DNA of 64,000 nt, from contig NZ_JAJLMN010000001.1 in NCBI RefSeq assembly GCF_021730615.1, positions 3,297,501-3,361,500 on the forward strand, read 5' to 3'. Made by a program: the position numbers and the translations under genes. The notes beneath the pieces were generated by a model, which saw only the letters and a list, made by a program, of their open reading frames with translations, searched no databases and was not told where the DNA came from. The DNA is from Lichenibacterium dinghuense (GTDB taxonomy: Bacteria > Pseudomonadota > Alphaproteobacteria > Rhizobiales > Beijerinckiaceae). This document shows, piece after piece, positions 23,115 to 31,299 of this stretch (position 1 is the stretch's first letter; each line of letters opens with the position of its first letter).

Positions 23115-24308
23115 ATGCTGAGCACCATCGCGGCCTTCGACCGCATCGGCGAGGAGAACGCCTTCGCGGTGCTGGCCCGCGCCACCGACCTCGCGCGGGC
23201 CGGGCGCGACGTCATCAACCTCGGCATCGGCCAGCCCGACTTCGCGACGCCCGCGAACGTCGTCGAGGCCGCCGTGAAGGCGCTGCGCGACGGCCACCAC
23301 GGCTACACGCCCGCGACCGGCATCCTGCCGCTGCGCGAGGGCGTGGCGGCCGACCTCCACCGCCGCTTCGGCGTGGACGTGTCGCCGGGCAACGTCGTTG
23401 TGGTGCCGGGCGGCAAGGTGACGATGTTCGCCGCCATCCTGATGTTCGGCGAGCCCGGCGCCGAGATCGTCTACCCGGACCCCGGCTTCCCCATCTACCG
23501 CTCGATGATCGAGTTCACCGGCGCGCGCCCGGTGCCGCTGCCGGTGCGCGAGGGGAACGGCTTCGCCTTCTCGGCCGAGGAGGCCTTGTCGCTGCTGAAC
23601 GCGCGCACGCGCCTCGTCATCCTCAACTCGCCCGCCAACCCCACGGGCGGCGTGACGCCGAAAGGCGAGATCGACGCCTTCGTGGCGGGGCTGGAGCGCT
23701 TCCCCGACGTCGCCGTGCTGTCCGACGAGATCTACGGCCAGATGACCTACGACGGGCTCGCCCACACGAGCCTGCTGTCCTACCCGTCGATCCGCGACCG
23801 GCTGATCATGCTCGACGGCTGGTCCAAGACCTACGCCATGACGGGCTGGCGCATGGGCTACGCCGTGTGGCCCGACGCGCTGGTCGACAAGGTCCGCAAG
23901 CTCGCCGTCAACTGCTGGTCCTGCGTCAACGCCCCGGCGCAATGGGCGGGGCTCGAAGCGCTGACGGGCCCGCAGGACGCCGTCCACGCCATGGTGGCCG
24001 AGTTCGACCGCCGCCGCCGCGTCGTGGTCGAGGGGCTCAACGCGCTGCCGGGCGTGCGCGCCGCGACGCCGAAGGGCGCCTTCTACGCCTTCCCCAACAT
24101 CGCCGGCACGGGCTGGCGCGCCAAGCCGCTCGCCTCGGCCCTGCTGGAGGAGGCCGGCGTCGCGACGATCGGCGGCCCGGACTTCGGGGTGCACGGCGAG
24201 GGCTACATCCGCCTGAGCTACGCCAATTCGGTCGAGAACATCGAGCGGGCGCTGGCCCGCATGAGCCGTTTCCTCTCAGGGCGGGCGCCCGGCGATCGGA
24301 ACGGTTGA
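23115..24308 (+). CDS. Class I pyridoxal-phosphate aminotransferase
   Basis: 397 residues. The conserved blocks GIGQPDFATP, NSPANPTGG, LSDEIYGQM and GWSKTYAMTGWRMGY (with the cofactor lysine) place it with AspC-like class I aminotransferases. It moves an amino group between an amino acid and a 2-oxo acid; the C-terminal RLSYANS contains the arginine that binds the substrate carboxylate. Specificity for aspartate or other amino acids cannot be read from sequence. It is transcribed alone; about 80 bp downstream is the terminator of the opposing sRNA. Confidence 0.92.
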   Translation: MLSTIAAFDRIGEENAFAVLARATDLARAGRDVINLGIGQPDFATPANVVEAAVKALRDGHHGYTPATGILPLREGVAADLHRRFGVDVSPGNVVVVPGGKVTMFAAILMFGEPGAEIVYPDPGFPIYRSMIEFTGARPVPLPVREGNGFAFSAEEALSLLNARTRLVILNSPANPTGGVTPKGEIDAFVAGLERFPDVAVLSDEIYGQMTYDGLAHTSLLSYPSIRDRLIMLDGWSKTYAMTGWRMGYAVWPDALVDKVRKLAVNCWSCVNAPAQWAGLEALTGPQDAVHAMVAEFDRRRRVVVEGLNALPGVRAATPKGAFYAFPNIAGTGWRAKPLASALLEEAGVATIGGPDFGVHGEGYIRLSYANSVENIERALARMSRFLSGRAPGDRNG

Positions 24309-24388
24309 TAAATCGTCAGTCTGCCGACAAAAACCCGTCACATGCCGCTTGTGCGGGCGCGGGTTCCATGGTTTAGGCTGTCGCTCAG

Positions 24389-24467
24389 AAAAAAAGGCCG
24401 CCCCGAAGGACGGCCCAAGTCTAGGGAGGAAACGCCCAAGAAGGGCATGCAGCGCGAACGCTGCATC
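24389..24467 (-). ncRNA. Putative MmgR-like (alpha-r8) small regulatory RNA
   Basis: The minus strand reads as a compact sRNA. It opens with a perfect hairpin AUGCAGCG-UUCG-CGCUGCAU (24447-24466), then GCCC-UUCUU-GGGC (24434-24446). An unpaired UUUCCUCCCU follows (24423-24432), then a terminator GGCCGUCC-UUCG-GGGCGGCC (24396-24415) and seven U residues. UUCG tetraloops form only on this strand, and the terminator stem needs a G-U pair that exists only in this orientation. The unpaired 10-mer matches, as I recall it, the signature of the alphaproteobacterial MmgR sRNA, which limits polyhydroxybutyrate storage by pairing near ribosome-binding sites. The 5' end is inferred; about 79 nt fits that family. 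Confidence 0.7.
24391..24415 (-). terminator. Rho-independent terminator of the sRNA
   Basis: Eight-pair GC-rich stem with UUCG loop on the minus strand, followed by a U run. It can also stop transcription arriving from the sigma/NrsF operon on the same strand. Confidence 0.85.
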
Positions 24468-24473
24468 ACTGGT

Positions 24474-24500
24474 TTATTGTGCGCTGCACAAAGACGCAAG
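24474..24500 (-). promoter_or_regulatory. sRNA promoter with PhaR/AniA-like palindrome
   Basis: Perfect repeat TTGTGC-GCT-GCACAA at 24477-24491, upstream of the inferred sRNA start. A weak -10 (ACAATA) overlaps it. TGC/GCA-rich palindromes are bound by the polyhydroxybutyrate-sensing repressor PhaR/AniA in related bacteria, where it is known to control mmgR. The assignment is inference from position and shape. Confidence 0.4.
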
Positions 24501-24549
24501 CGCTTTCTCGATCCGGGCTTCCCTCCTGGGTCATGCCTGCATTGCATTT

Positions 24550-24741
24550 TCAGCGGAGCGGCGGCGCGAAGGGCGCTGCGCATTCCGCTGGCTTCTCCAG
24601 GGCCGGCAGGTGGCCGTAGCCGGGGAGGGCGTGCAAGCGCCCGTCCGGCAGCAGTTCCCCGACCGCGGGCAGCACCGGCGCGCCCTCGGCGTCCCACACC
24701 AGCAGCACCGGTATCGTCGGCCCGCCGACGCTGCGTGCCAT
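24550..24741 (-). pseudogene. Remnant of an alpha/beta-hydrolase (C-terminus)
   Basis: The minus-strand frame from an ATG at 24741 gives only 63 residues, IPVLLVWDAEG...GRLHALPGYGHLPALEKP. This is the C-terminal strand-loop-histidine segment of an alpha/beta-hydrolase (catalytic His in GYGHLP). No N-terminal part or nucleophile Ser lies upstream; that space is taken by the NrsF gene. It is therefore most likely a decayed gene end. Confidence 0.55.
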
Positions 24742-24773
24742 CGCGGTGCGGGCCGCGGCGGCCGCCCTCGCGT

Positions 24774-25448
24774 TCAGCGGCGCAGCGGGTCCGCGATGGC
24801 GCGGCGGGCGATGACCTGGTTGGCGCCGATCACCAGCAGCACGGCGACGAGGTGGGCCAGCAGGTCCGTCGCCGAGGCGTCGAAGGGGTGGTCGAAGTTC
24901 AACAGCGTCGCGGAGGCCGCCGCGATGGCGAGCCCCGACACGAGCGCGGTGAGGTTGGGGCGGAGCGGGCAGGCGCGCCGCACCATCACCATCATCAGCG
25001 CCATCAGGGGCAGCGACAGCATCACGATGTGGGTGAGGCAGTGGCCGGCCTCGCCGACGGGCCCCATGGGCGACGGGCTCGGCATCCCCCAGGTGCGCAG
25101 GCAACCGAGGCCGCTGGCGGAGATCCACATCAGCAGCGTCGGCATCGGCAGCAGGGCCCAGCGCGCGCTGCGGCCCGGCACGCTGAGCTCGAAGGCCGCC
25201 AGCGCCGCCAGCACGGCGGTCGCGGTCGAGCCCGCCACGGCGATCCACATGTCGGGCGCCGCGGCGAGACGCTCCCGCAGGGCGGGCAGGTCGCAGAAAA
25301 AGCACAGGCCCACCGCCATGGCGAGGGCTGCGCCGATCCAGGCGGCGGCGCGCAGCGGCGGGGACGGCAGGCGCCGCACGGGGCGGAGGTCGGCCGACAG
25401 GCGGGCCACCATGGCGTCGAGGGTGCCTTCGTTCGCCATCCGCTTCAC
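24774..25448 (-). CDS. NrsF family (DUF1109) anti-sigma factor
   Basis: 224 residues with about six membrane helices and a short cytoplasmic N-terminus (LDAMVARLSADLRPVRRLPS). A conserved cysteine pair in the membrane part includes LGCLRTWGMPS and GHCLTH. NrsF proteins hold a partner ECF sigma factor at the inner membrane and release it on stress such as oxidants or heavy metals, with cysteines implicated in sensing. The ATG overlaps the sigma stop (ATGA), so the two are coupled and probably made in fixed ratio. Confidence 0.85.
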   Translation of the reverse strand: MKRMANEGTLDAMVARLSADLRPVRRLPSPPLRAAAWIGAALAMAVGLCFFCDLPALRERLAAAPDMWIAVAGSTATAVLAALAAFELSVPGRSARWALLPMPTLLMWISASGLGCLRTWGMPSPSPMGPVGEAGHCLTHIVMLSLPLMALMMVMVRRACPLRPNLTALVSGLAIAAASATLLNFDHPFDASATDLLAHLVAVLLVIGANQVIARRAIADPLRR

Positions 25449-26029
25449 TCCGACCCCTCGAAGCGCGCACGCAGCGTCTTCAGCGCGCGGTGCAGGTTGA
25501 CCTTGAGGGCGACCTTGGTCTTGCCGGTCTCGGCCGCGGCTTCCCCGAGGGAGCGCTGCCGGATGGCCAGGAGCTCCACGGCCTCGCGCTGGCCGGGCGA
25601 CAGCGCCGCCACGGCCAGGCGGATGTCGCGCCCGCGGTCCTCGCCGTCGAGCGCCGCCTCGGGCGTCGCGCCCGCGTCGGGGTAGCTCTCGTAGGACAGC
25701 TCGTCGAAGACCTCCCGCCGGTCCTGCCGGCCGCGGTGGCGCAGGTGGTCGATGGCGCGCCGCTGCGCGATGGCGCTGAGCCAGTTGGCGAAGGAGCGCG
25801 TCGGGTCGTAGGTGGCGCGCGCGCGGTGCACGGTGACGAGCACGTCCTGCACCACGTCGTCGACGCTCTCGGGCCGCACGCCGGTGCGGCGCACGACGCG
25901 CTTGACGTGGGGGATGCAGTCGCCGAGCAGGCGCTCGTAGGCGGCCCTGTCGCCGTTCTGCGCCGCCGCCATCAGGGCGGACCAGGCAGCGTCGGCCGAT
26001 GTGCTGCGGGCGGGGGTGACGCGTTCCAT
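25445..26029 (-). CDS. ECF RNA polymerase sigma factor (SigF-like)
   Basis: 194 residues. Region 2 (AAYERLLGDCIPHVKRVVRR, then VDDVVQDVLVTVHRARATYD and FANWLSAIAQRRAIDHLRHR) and region 4 (LSPGQREAVELLAIRQRSLG, then VALKVNLHRALKTLRARF) are both complete. No anti-sigma or extra domain is fused. Pairing with an NrsF membrane protein matches the Caulobacter SigF type, which answers oxidative or metal stress. I start at MERVTPARS; an upstream GTG/ATG would add an unlikely leader. The operon is divergent from the metal exporter pair across a 299-bp gap. Confidence 0.88.
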   Translation of the reverse strand: MERVTPARSTSADAAWSALMAAAQNGDRAAYERLLGDCIPHVKRVVRRTGVRPESVDDVVQDVLVTVHRARATYDPTRSFANWLSAIAQRRAIDHLRHRGRQDRREVFDELSYESYPDAGATPEAALDGEDRGRDIRLAVAALSPGQREAVELLAIRQRSLGEAAAETGKTKVALKVNLHRALKTLRARFEGSE

Positions 26030-26328
26030 GGCGATCCGGACGGGCGCGCCGAGGGCCCCTGTCCTGTATAGTCCTGCGGTCCCTGCCGTCAAAGCCGTCC
26101 GTCCCCGTCGCGGCGCAGCCCGCGCCGTCCTCGTCGGGCCTTCGCCCCCGCGGACCCGCGCGTTACGTCGATCGGGGCCTTCGGTTCCCGCGGCACGCGG
26201 ATTCCGGCTCCGCGCGGCTTCGCCGGGCCTTGCGCCGGCCCTGCGCCCCGCCCGGCCGCGCCCTGAATCCGCCGAACTCCCCCCTCACTCACCGGCCTGC
26301 CGTCGCCGGGACGGCGACGAGGATCTGC

Positions 26329-27003
26329 ATGCACCGACCGTCGCCCTCGCGCCGGGGCCGTCGCCCGGCTTCGGTGGGGCTGCTCGCCGCCCTGGCCTGC
26401 ACGCTGGCCGCGGGGGGCGCCGCGGCCCACCCCCACGTCTTCGTCACGGCCAAGGAGCAGGTCCTGTTCGGCCCCGACGGCAAGGTCACGGGCGTGCGCG
26501 CCGACTGGACCTTCGACGACATGTATTCGTCCTTCGTCACCCAGGGGCTCGGCACGCCCGGCCAGCTCCTGACCCGGGAGGAACTGGCTCCCCTCGCCAA
26601 GACCAACGTCGAGAACCTCGCGGAATGGGGCTACTTCACCCGCGTGAAGCTGGGTAGCCAGACCCTCGCCTTCGGCGAGCCGGTCGACTACTGGATCGAC
26701 GAGAGCCCCGACAAGCTGGTGACGCTGCACTATACCCTGCCCCTGAAGGTGCCCGTCAGCGCCGTGCCGGCCGTCAACGTGCAGGTCTACGACCCGACCT
26801 ACTTCGTGGACTTCAAGATGGCCGAGCGAGACCCGGTGGCGCTGGTGTCGGCGCCCGCCGGCTGCTCGTTCAGCGTGATCAAGCCCCGGCCGCTCGACGC
26901 TTCCGACAACCAGAAGCTGACCGAGGCCTTCTTCGCCAACATGTCGCCGGGCACCGACTTCGGCATCAAGCTCGCCTCCAAGGTGATGGTGGCCTGCCCG
27001 TGA
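26329..27003 (+). CDS. DUF1007 family periplasmic protein
   Basis: 224 residues. An Arg-rich start and hydrophobic segment form a signal peptide ending near AAAHPHVFV, so the mature protein would begin with histidines. The rest matches DUF1007 (VTGVRADWTFDDMYSSF, EPVDYWIDESPDKLVTLHYT). Such proteins are exported and occur next to NicO metal transporters, probably as periplasmic metal-binding partners. The frame is open for 33 codons upstream, but that part lacks signal-peptide character. The stop overlaps the next start (GTGA). Confidence 0.85.
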   Translation: MHRPSPSRRGRRPASVGLLAALACTLAAGGAAAHPHVFVTAKEQVLFGPDGKVTGVRADWTFDDMYSSFVTQGLGTPGQLLTREELAPLAKTNVENLAEWGYFTRVKLGSQTLAFGEPVDYWIDESPDKLVTLHYTLPLKVPVSAVPAVNVQVYDPTYFVDFKMAERDPVALVSAPAGCSFSVIKPRPLDASDNQKLTEAFFANMSPGTDFGIKLASKVMVACP

Positions 27004-28121
27004 CGCTGCGCCGCCTCGCCGTCCCCGCGGTCCTCGCCGCCGCGGCGGCCATGATGCTCGCCGAGCCGGCCCTCGCCCAGGCCAGGAACCCGTTCAGCGT
27101 CGGCATCTCGGAGGGCGGCGGCCCCGCCACCGGCGCCATGGGCTGGATCCTAGCCCAGCAGGGCTGGTTCGAACGCGCGCTGTCGTCCGCCGTGCGGGCC
27201 ACGCGGACGGACGCTTCCGCGCTGCCCTGGCTCGCGGGCCTCAGCTTCGTCTACGGCGTGCTCCACGCGGCCGGGCCGGGCCACGGCAAGGCCGTGCTGG
27301 CCTCCTACATGGTGGCGAACCGCCGGGCGCTGCGCCGCGGTATCGCCCTGTCGTTCCTGGCGGCGCTGCTCCAGGCCGCCGTGGCGGTGGCGCTGGTGGG
27401 CGTGCTGTCGCTGCTGTTCCACGCCACCGCGACCGGCATGCGCGACGGCGCCGCCCTGATCGAGACCGTGAGCTACGTCGGCGTGGCGGGGCTCGGCCTG
27501 TGGCTCACCTGGCGCAAGGGCGCGGCCCTCGCCCTCGCCTGGCGCGAGCGCCCCCGCGCCGCGCCGGACCTCTTCGCGCCCGCGTCCCCCACGCTGGCCT
27601 TCGCGGGGGCGGAAAGCCCGCCCGCGGCGCGCGCCTACCGGCTCGGCGCCCCGTCCTGCGCGGCCCACGAGGCGCCGGCCGGCCGCTCCGCCTTCGCCTG
27701 CACGGCCGAGGCCGGCGCCGCCCCGCACCTGCACGGGCCAAACTGCGGCCACTTCCACGCGCCCGACCCCGCGACGCTCGGCGACGGCTTCTCCTGGCGC
27801 GACGCGGTCTCGACCGTGGTGGCCGCCGGTGCGCGCCCCTGCTCGGGCGCCATCCTGGTGCTCGTCTTCGCCCTGGCGCAGGGCGTGTTCGCGGCCGGCA
27901 TCGTGTCGACGCTGGTCATGGCGCTCGGCACGGCCATCACCACGGCGGCCCTGGCCGCGACGGCCGTGCTGGCCAAGGGCGTGGCGCTGCGCCTCGCCGG
28001 CTCCGGCGCGGGCCGCGGCGCGCTGGTGGCGCGAAGCCTGGAGTTCGCCGCGGCGCTGCTGGTGTTGGCCGTGGGCCTGTCGCTGCTGCTCGGGGTGGGA
28101 CCGCTCCAGGGGCTGGCGTGA
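27000..28121 (+). CDS. NicO/RcnA family nickel-cobalt type exporter
   Basis: 373 residues from a GTG that overlaps the DUF1007 stop. A signal-like N-terminus is followed by six or so membrane helices in two blocks. The first contains the family motif HAAGPGHGKAVLASY. The two blocks are joined by a loop rich in His and Cys (HLHGPNCGHFHAPD), a likely metal-sensing or -delivery segment. A second motif, ARPCSGAILVLVFAL, follows. The family exports nickel or cobalt (RcnA), though some members have been linked to other divalent metals; the substrate cannot be fixed here. Confidence 0.87.
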   Translation: MTLRRLAVPAVLAAAAAMMLAEPALAQARNPFSVGISEGGGPATGAMGWILAQQGWFERALSSAVRATRTDASALPWLAGLSFVYGVLHAAGPGHGKAVLASYMVANRRALRRGIALSFLAALLQAAVAVALVGVLSLLFHATATGMRDGAALIETVSYVGVAGLGLWLTWRKGAALALAWRERPRAAPDLFAPASPTLAFAGAESPPAARAYRLGAPSCAAHEAPAGRSAFACTAEAGAAPHLHGPNCGHFHAPDPATLGDGFSWRDAVSTVVAAGARPCSGAILVLVFALAQGVFAAGIVSTLVMALGTAITTAALAATAVLAKGVALRLAGSGAGRGALVARSLEFAAALLVLAVGLSLLLGVGPLQGLA

Positions 28122-28196
28122 CGGCTCTCCCCGGCCCGCCCCACCGCGCGCCGGGCCCGGACGGGATCGCCGCGGACGGCGAGGGCCGCCGACCCG

Positions 28197-29126
28197 TCAC
28201 GGCCCGCCGGCGGCCTCGAGGGCGCTGAACTCCTCCTCGGTGGCGTAGGCCTTCTGCGTGCCGCGGCGCGTGATGGAATCGGCGGCGTAGCGCACCGCCC
28301 GGCGCAGGGCGCCGACCACGTCGCGCTCCGCCACGTAGTAGCGCGCGAAGCTGCCGATGAAGGCGTCGCCTGCCCCCGTCGTGTCGACCGGCACGACGGG
28401 GTAGGGCGGGATGGGCGTGCTGCCGCCGGCCTCGACCAGCAGCGCGCCCCGGCCGCCGAGCGTCACGATCACGGTGCCGATCCCGCGCGCCATGAGGCTG
28501 CGCGCCGCCGCCTCGACCTCCTCCAGGCTGTCCACCGGCAGGCCGGACAGGATGCGCAGCTCGGTCTCGTTCGGCACCAGGAAGGTCGCGGAGGCGATCC
28601 GCGCGACGTCGAGCGTGGCCAGCGCCGGCGCGGGGTTCAGCAGCGTCGCGATGCCGTGGCGCCGCCCGAAGTCGAGCGCGGCGTAGACGGTCTCGACCGG
28701 CACCTCGAGCTGCAGCAGGATGAGGTCGCAGTCCCTGAGGTCGTCGCCGGCGCGCTCGACGTCGTCGGGCGAAAGGTCGGCGTTGGCGCCCTTGACGATG
28801 AGGATCGAGTTCTCGCCCGACGGCTCCACCATGATGGGGGCGACGCCGCTGGACCGGCCCGCGACCGCCCCGACGTGCCGCGTGTCGATGCCGAAGCGCC
28901 GGAGGTTCGCGACCGTGCCGTCCCCGAACATGTCGTCGCCGACCTTGGTCACCATCAGGACGTCGGCGCCGAGCTTCGCGGCCGCGACCGCCTGGTTGGC
29001 GCCCTTGCCGCCGTGGCCCATCTCGAAGGAGGGCGCCTCGACGGTCTCGCCCTGGTCCGGCATCCGCGTCACGTAGGTGACGAGGTCGACCATGTTGCTG
29101 CCGATGACGGCGATGCGCCCTGCCAT
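28197..29126 (-). CDS. PfkB-family sugar kinase (ribokinase or deoxyribokinase)
   Basis: 309 residues with both PfkB signatures: GHGGKGANQAVAAAKLGA near residue 38 and the active-site VDTTGAGDAFIGSF near residue 247. It phosphorylates a pentose at O5 with ATP. The overall form is ribokinase. It lies at the distal end of the sugar ABC transporter operon, across from deoC, so the physiological substrate could be 2-deoxyribose (a DeoK role) rather than ribose. That is inference from context. Confidence 0.88.
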   Translation of the reverse strand: MAGRIAVIGSNMVDLVTYVTRMPDQGETVEAPSFEMGHGGKGANQAVAAAKLGADVLMVTKVGDDMFGDGTVANLRRFGIDTRHVGAVAGRSSGVAPIMVEPSGENSILIVKGANADLSPDDVERAGDDLRDCDLILLQLEVPVETVYAALDFGRRHGIATLLNPAPALATLDVARIASATFLVPNETELRILSGLPVDSLEEVEAAARSLMARGIGTVIVTLGGRGALLVEAGGSTPIPPYPVVPVDTTGAGDAFIGSFARYYVAERDVVGALRRAVRYAADSITRRGTQKAYATEEEFSALEAAGGP

Positions 29127-29154
29127 GGTGTCAGTCTCCCTCCAACCTCAGCGG

Positions 29155-30270
29155 TCAAACCATTCGACCGCTGGCATGGTCCGCGATGACGCGGGCGAGC
29201 GTCTCCGCGGCGGCCCGGTCGGCGTAGCCGAGGCGGGTGATGAAACGGGCCCGCGCGCCGGGGGCGAGGCTCCGCACGTGGCCTTTGCGCCGCTCGGCGG
29301 TGTAGCCTTCCGGCTCGCAGGTGCCCGGCATGGCGAAGGCCGCGACGCCGTGGTCGCCGTCCGCCAGGAGCCAGCGCACCGTGTGCGGCATCGCCACCGG
29401 GTCGTAGGCCACCGTGAAGCCGTCGCCCTCGCGCCGCCGCAGCATGAAGCGGGCGAGGCCGTCCGCCCCGGGCGTCAGTCCCTTCACGTAGAACACCTGC
29501 TCGGGCGAGAAGCGGGACGGGTCGTCCAGCACCTCGGCGCCCGAGGGGTCGGCGGCGAGGCTCCGCAGCAGGGCGCGGTAGCGCTCGCTCGGCACGACGT
29601 GGCCCGGCACCGCCGTGCGGGTGACGACGTGCTCGGGGTCGAAGGGCACGGGCTGCACGATGCGCGCCCCTTCCGGAAGGCCGAAGTTGGCGTGGCAGAT
29701 GTACATGAGGTCCATCGGCGCCGAGGCCCGGTTCTCGACCTCGATCTCCATCGCGAAGTCCGTCGCGGCGGCGCGGAGCGTGACGCGCGGCGCCGCGCGG
29801 TAGCGGGCGCCGAAGCCCCGCGCGTAGTCGCGCGCGCCCGTGACGGCGAGCCAGGGGCCGCCCTCGTCCCCGCCCACCTCCAGCCCCGCCGCGTCCATCG
29901 GCAGGCAGGGCATCTCGCCGTGGAGCGGGTGGTCGTCTCCCGGGCCGGGCGTGCCGTTGCGCAGGAGCCCCGCGTGGTAGGCGAGGGGGCCGTAAGTGTC
30001 GAGGATGGTCGGGCCCGGCCGCGGCGCGTCGAACATGCCGCGCATGGCCAGCTCCACGCCGTCGAAGGCGGCCCGCCACACCATCTGCCCGAGATACGGC
30101 AGCACCGTCACGGAGCCGCGCGGGTTGGCGAGGCGGAGCGCCTCGACGCCGGTCGGGTAGCGGAACAGGCTCGCCGACAGGGCGCCGGCGCGCAGCACCG
30201 TGCGCTCCTCGGCCGTGAAGTCCTCGCGCCGGAGCGCGACCGTGACGGACGGGTCCGATGCCTCGCTCAC
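29155..30270 (-). CDS. DUF4432 family protein (aldose-epimerase-like)
   Basis: 371 residues with the galactose-mutarotase-like beta-sandwich pattern: VTVLPYLGQMVWRAAFDG near residue 53, ending with TCEPEGYTAERRKGHVR. Histidines in YHAGLLRNG and HPLHGEMP resemble mutarotase catalytic positions. DUF4432 members are found in sugar operons and may interconvert sugar anomers or related epimers; none is assigned with certainty to this operon's sugar. It overlaps the permease gene by 4 bp. Confidence 0.8.
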   Translation of the reverse strand: MSEASDPSVTVALRREDFTAEERTVLRAGALSASLFRYPTGVEALRLANPRGSVTVLPYLGQMVWRAAFDGVELAMRGMFDAPRPGPTILDTYGPLAYHAGLLRNGTPGPGDDHPLHGEMPCLPMDAAGLEVGGDEGGPWLAVTGARDYARGFGARYRAAPRVTLRAAATDFAMEIEVENRASAPMDLMYICHANFGLPEGARIVQPVPFDPEHVVTRTAVPGHVVPSERYRALLRSLAADPSGAEVLDDPSRFSPEQVFYVKGLTPGADGLARFMLRRREGDGFTVAYDPVAMPHTVRWLLADGDHGVAAFAMPGTCEPEGYTAERRKGHVRSLAPGARARFITRLGYADRAAAETLARVIADHASGRMV

Positions 30271-31295
30271 AGGCGCCTCCGGTTGCGCGTCACGTTGATG
30301 GCGATGACGAGGAGCAGGAACGCCCCCCAGATGAAGTCGATGAGGAAGTTGCTGAACCGGAGCATCTGGAAGCCGGACGACAGCAGCATCAGCGCCAGCA
30401 CCGCGATGGACACGCCGAGCACGCTGCCGCGCCCGCCGGCCGGGTTGGTGCCGCCCAGCACCGCCACCAGCACGGCCTCGAGCAGGTAGGAGGTGCCGTA
30501 GTCCGACTTCGCCGCGTTGGTGCGCCCCGACAGGATCAGCCCCGCGATGCTGGCGAGGAGGCCGGTGAGCACGTAGCTGCGGAACACGATGCGCTCGGTG
30601 TCGAGGCCCGCGAAGACGGCCGCCCTGGGGTTGGTGCCGATCAGCAGCAGGCGCGTGCCGAAGGCGGTGCGCGACAGGACGAAGCCGACCGCCGAGGCCA
30701 GCACGACGAAGAGCACGAACGGGAAGGCGACCCCCAGCACCTTGCCGTTGCCGATGAAGTCCCAGGCGGCGGGGAAGCCCACGATGGCGGGGCCGCCGGT
30801 CAGCACCAGGGCGAGCCCGGTGAAGACCTGGCTCGTGCCCAGCGTCGCCAGGATCGGGGTGATGCGCAGCTTGGCGATGAGGGCGCCGTTCAGCGCCCCC
30901 GCGGCGAGGCCGACCGCGATCGCGAGCAGGATGCCGAGCGCGACGGAGCCGAGGCCGAGCGAGGAGGAGGCGCCGGGCGCGAGCCAGTGGAACAGCGTGC
31001 CGGCCAGCACGGCGGCGAGGTTCGCGATCCCCACGACCGACAGGTCGATGCCCCCGGTCAGCATCGCAACCATGATCGCGACCGACAGCAGGCCGAGCTC
31101 GGGCAGGGTGAAGGAGATCGATTCGAAGTTGTAGTAGCGGAGGAACTTCTCCGGGCTCAGCGCCGACATCACGACGAACACCAGCGCCGTGATGAGCACG
31201 AGCTGGACGATGTTGTCGTCCTGGTCGAGGAGGCGGCGGAGGTCGTGGCGAGGCTTGGTGGTCGGCACGCGGTTCGTCGGGATCTGCGCGGTCAT
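30267..31295 (-). CDS. Sugar ABC transporter permease (RbsC-like), second
   Basis: 342 residues, eight to ten membrane helices, of the RbsC/BPD_transp_2 type (MLTGGIDLSVVGIANLAAVL, GALNGALIAKLRITPILATL). A soluble N-terminal segment of about 45 residues precedes the first helix. It forms half of the inner-membrane channel with the adjacent permease. It is coupled to DUF4432 downstream and separated from the first permease by 4 bp. Confidence 0.9.
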   Translation of the reverse strand: MTAQIPTNRVPTTKPRHDLRRLLDQDDNIVQLVLITALVFVVMSALSPEKFLRYYNFESISFTLPELGLLSVAIMVAMLTGGIDLSVVGIANLAAVLAGTLFHWLAPGASSSLGLGSVALGILLAIAVGLAAGALNGALIAKLRITPILATLGTSQVFTGLALVLTGGPAIVGFPAAWDFIGNGKVLGVAFPFVLFVVLASAVGFVLSRTAFGTRLLLIGTNPRAAVFAGLDTERIVFRSYVLTGLLASIAGLILSGRTNAAKSDYGTSYLLEAVLVAVLGGTNPAGGRGSVLGVSIAVLALMLLSSGFQMLRFSNFLIDFIWGAFLLLVIAINVTRNRRRL

Positions 31296-31299
31296 GCGG

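Noticed and set aside
24342-25685. Plus-strand frame reading through the sRNA locus
   Set aside because: The translation is antisense to the NrsF and sigma genes and the start lies in the aminotransferase trailer; the strand-specific hairpins argue for the minus-strand RNA instead.
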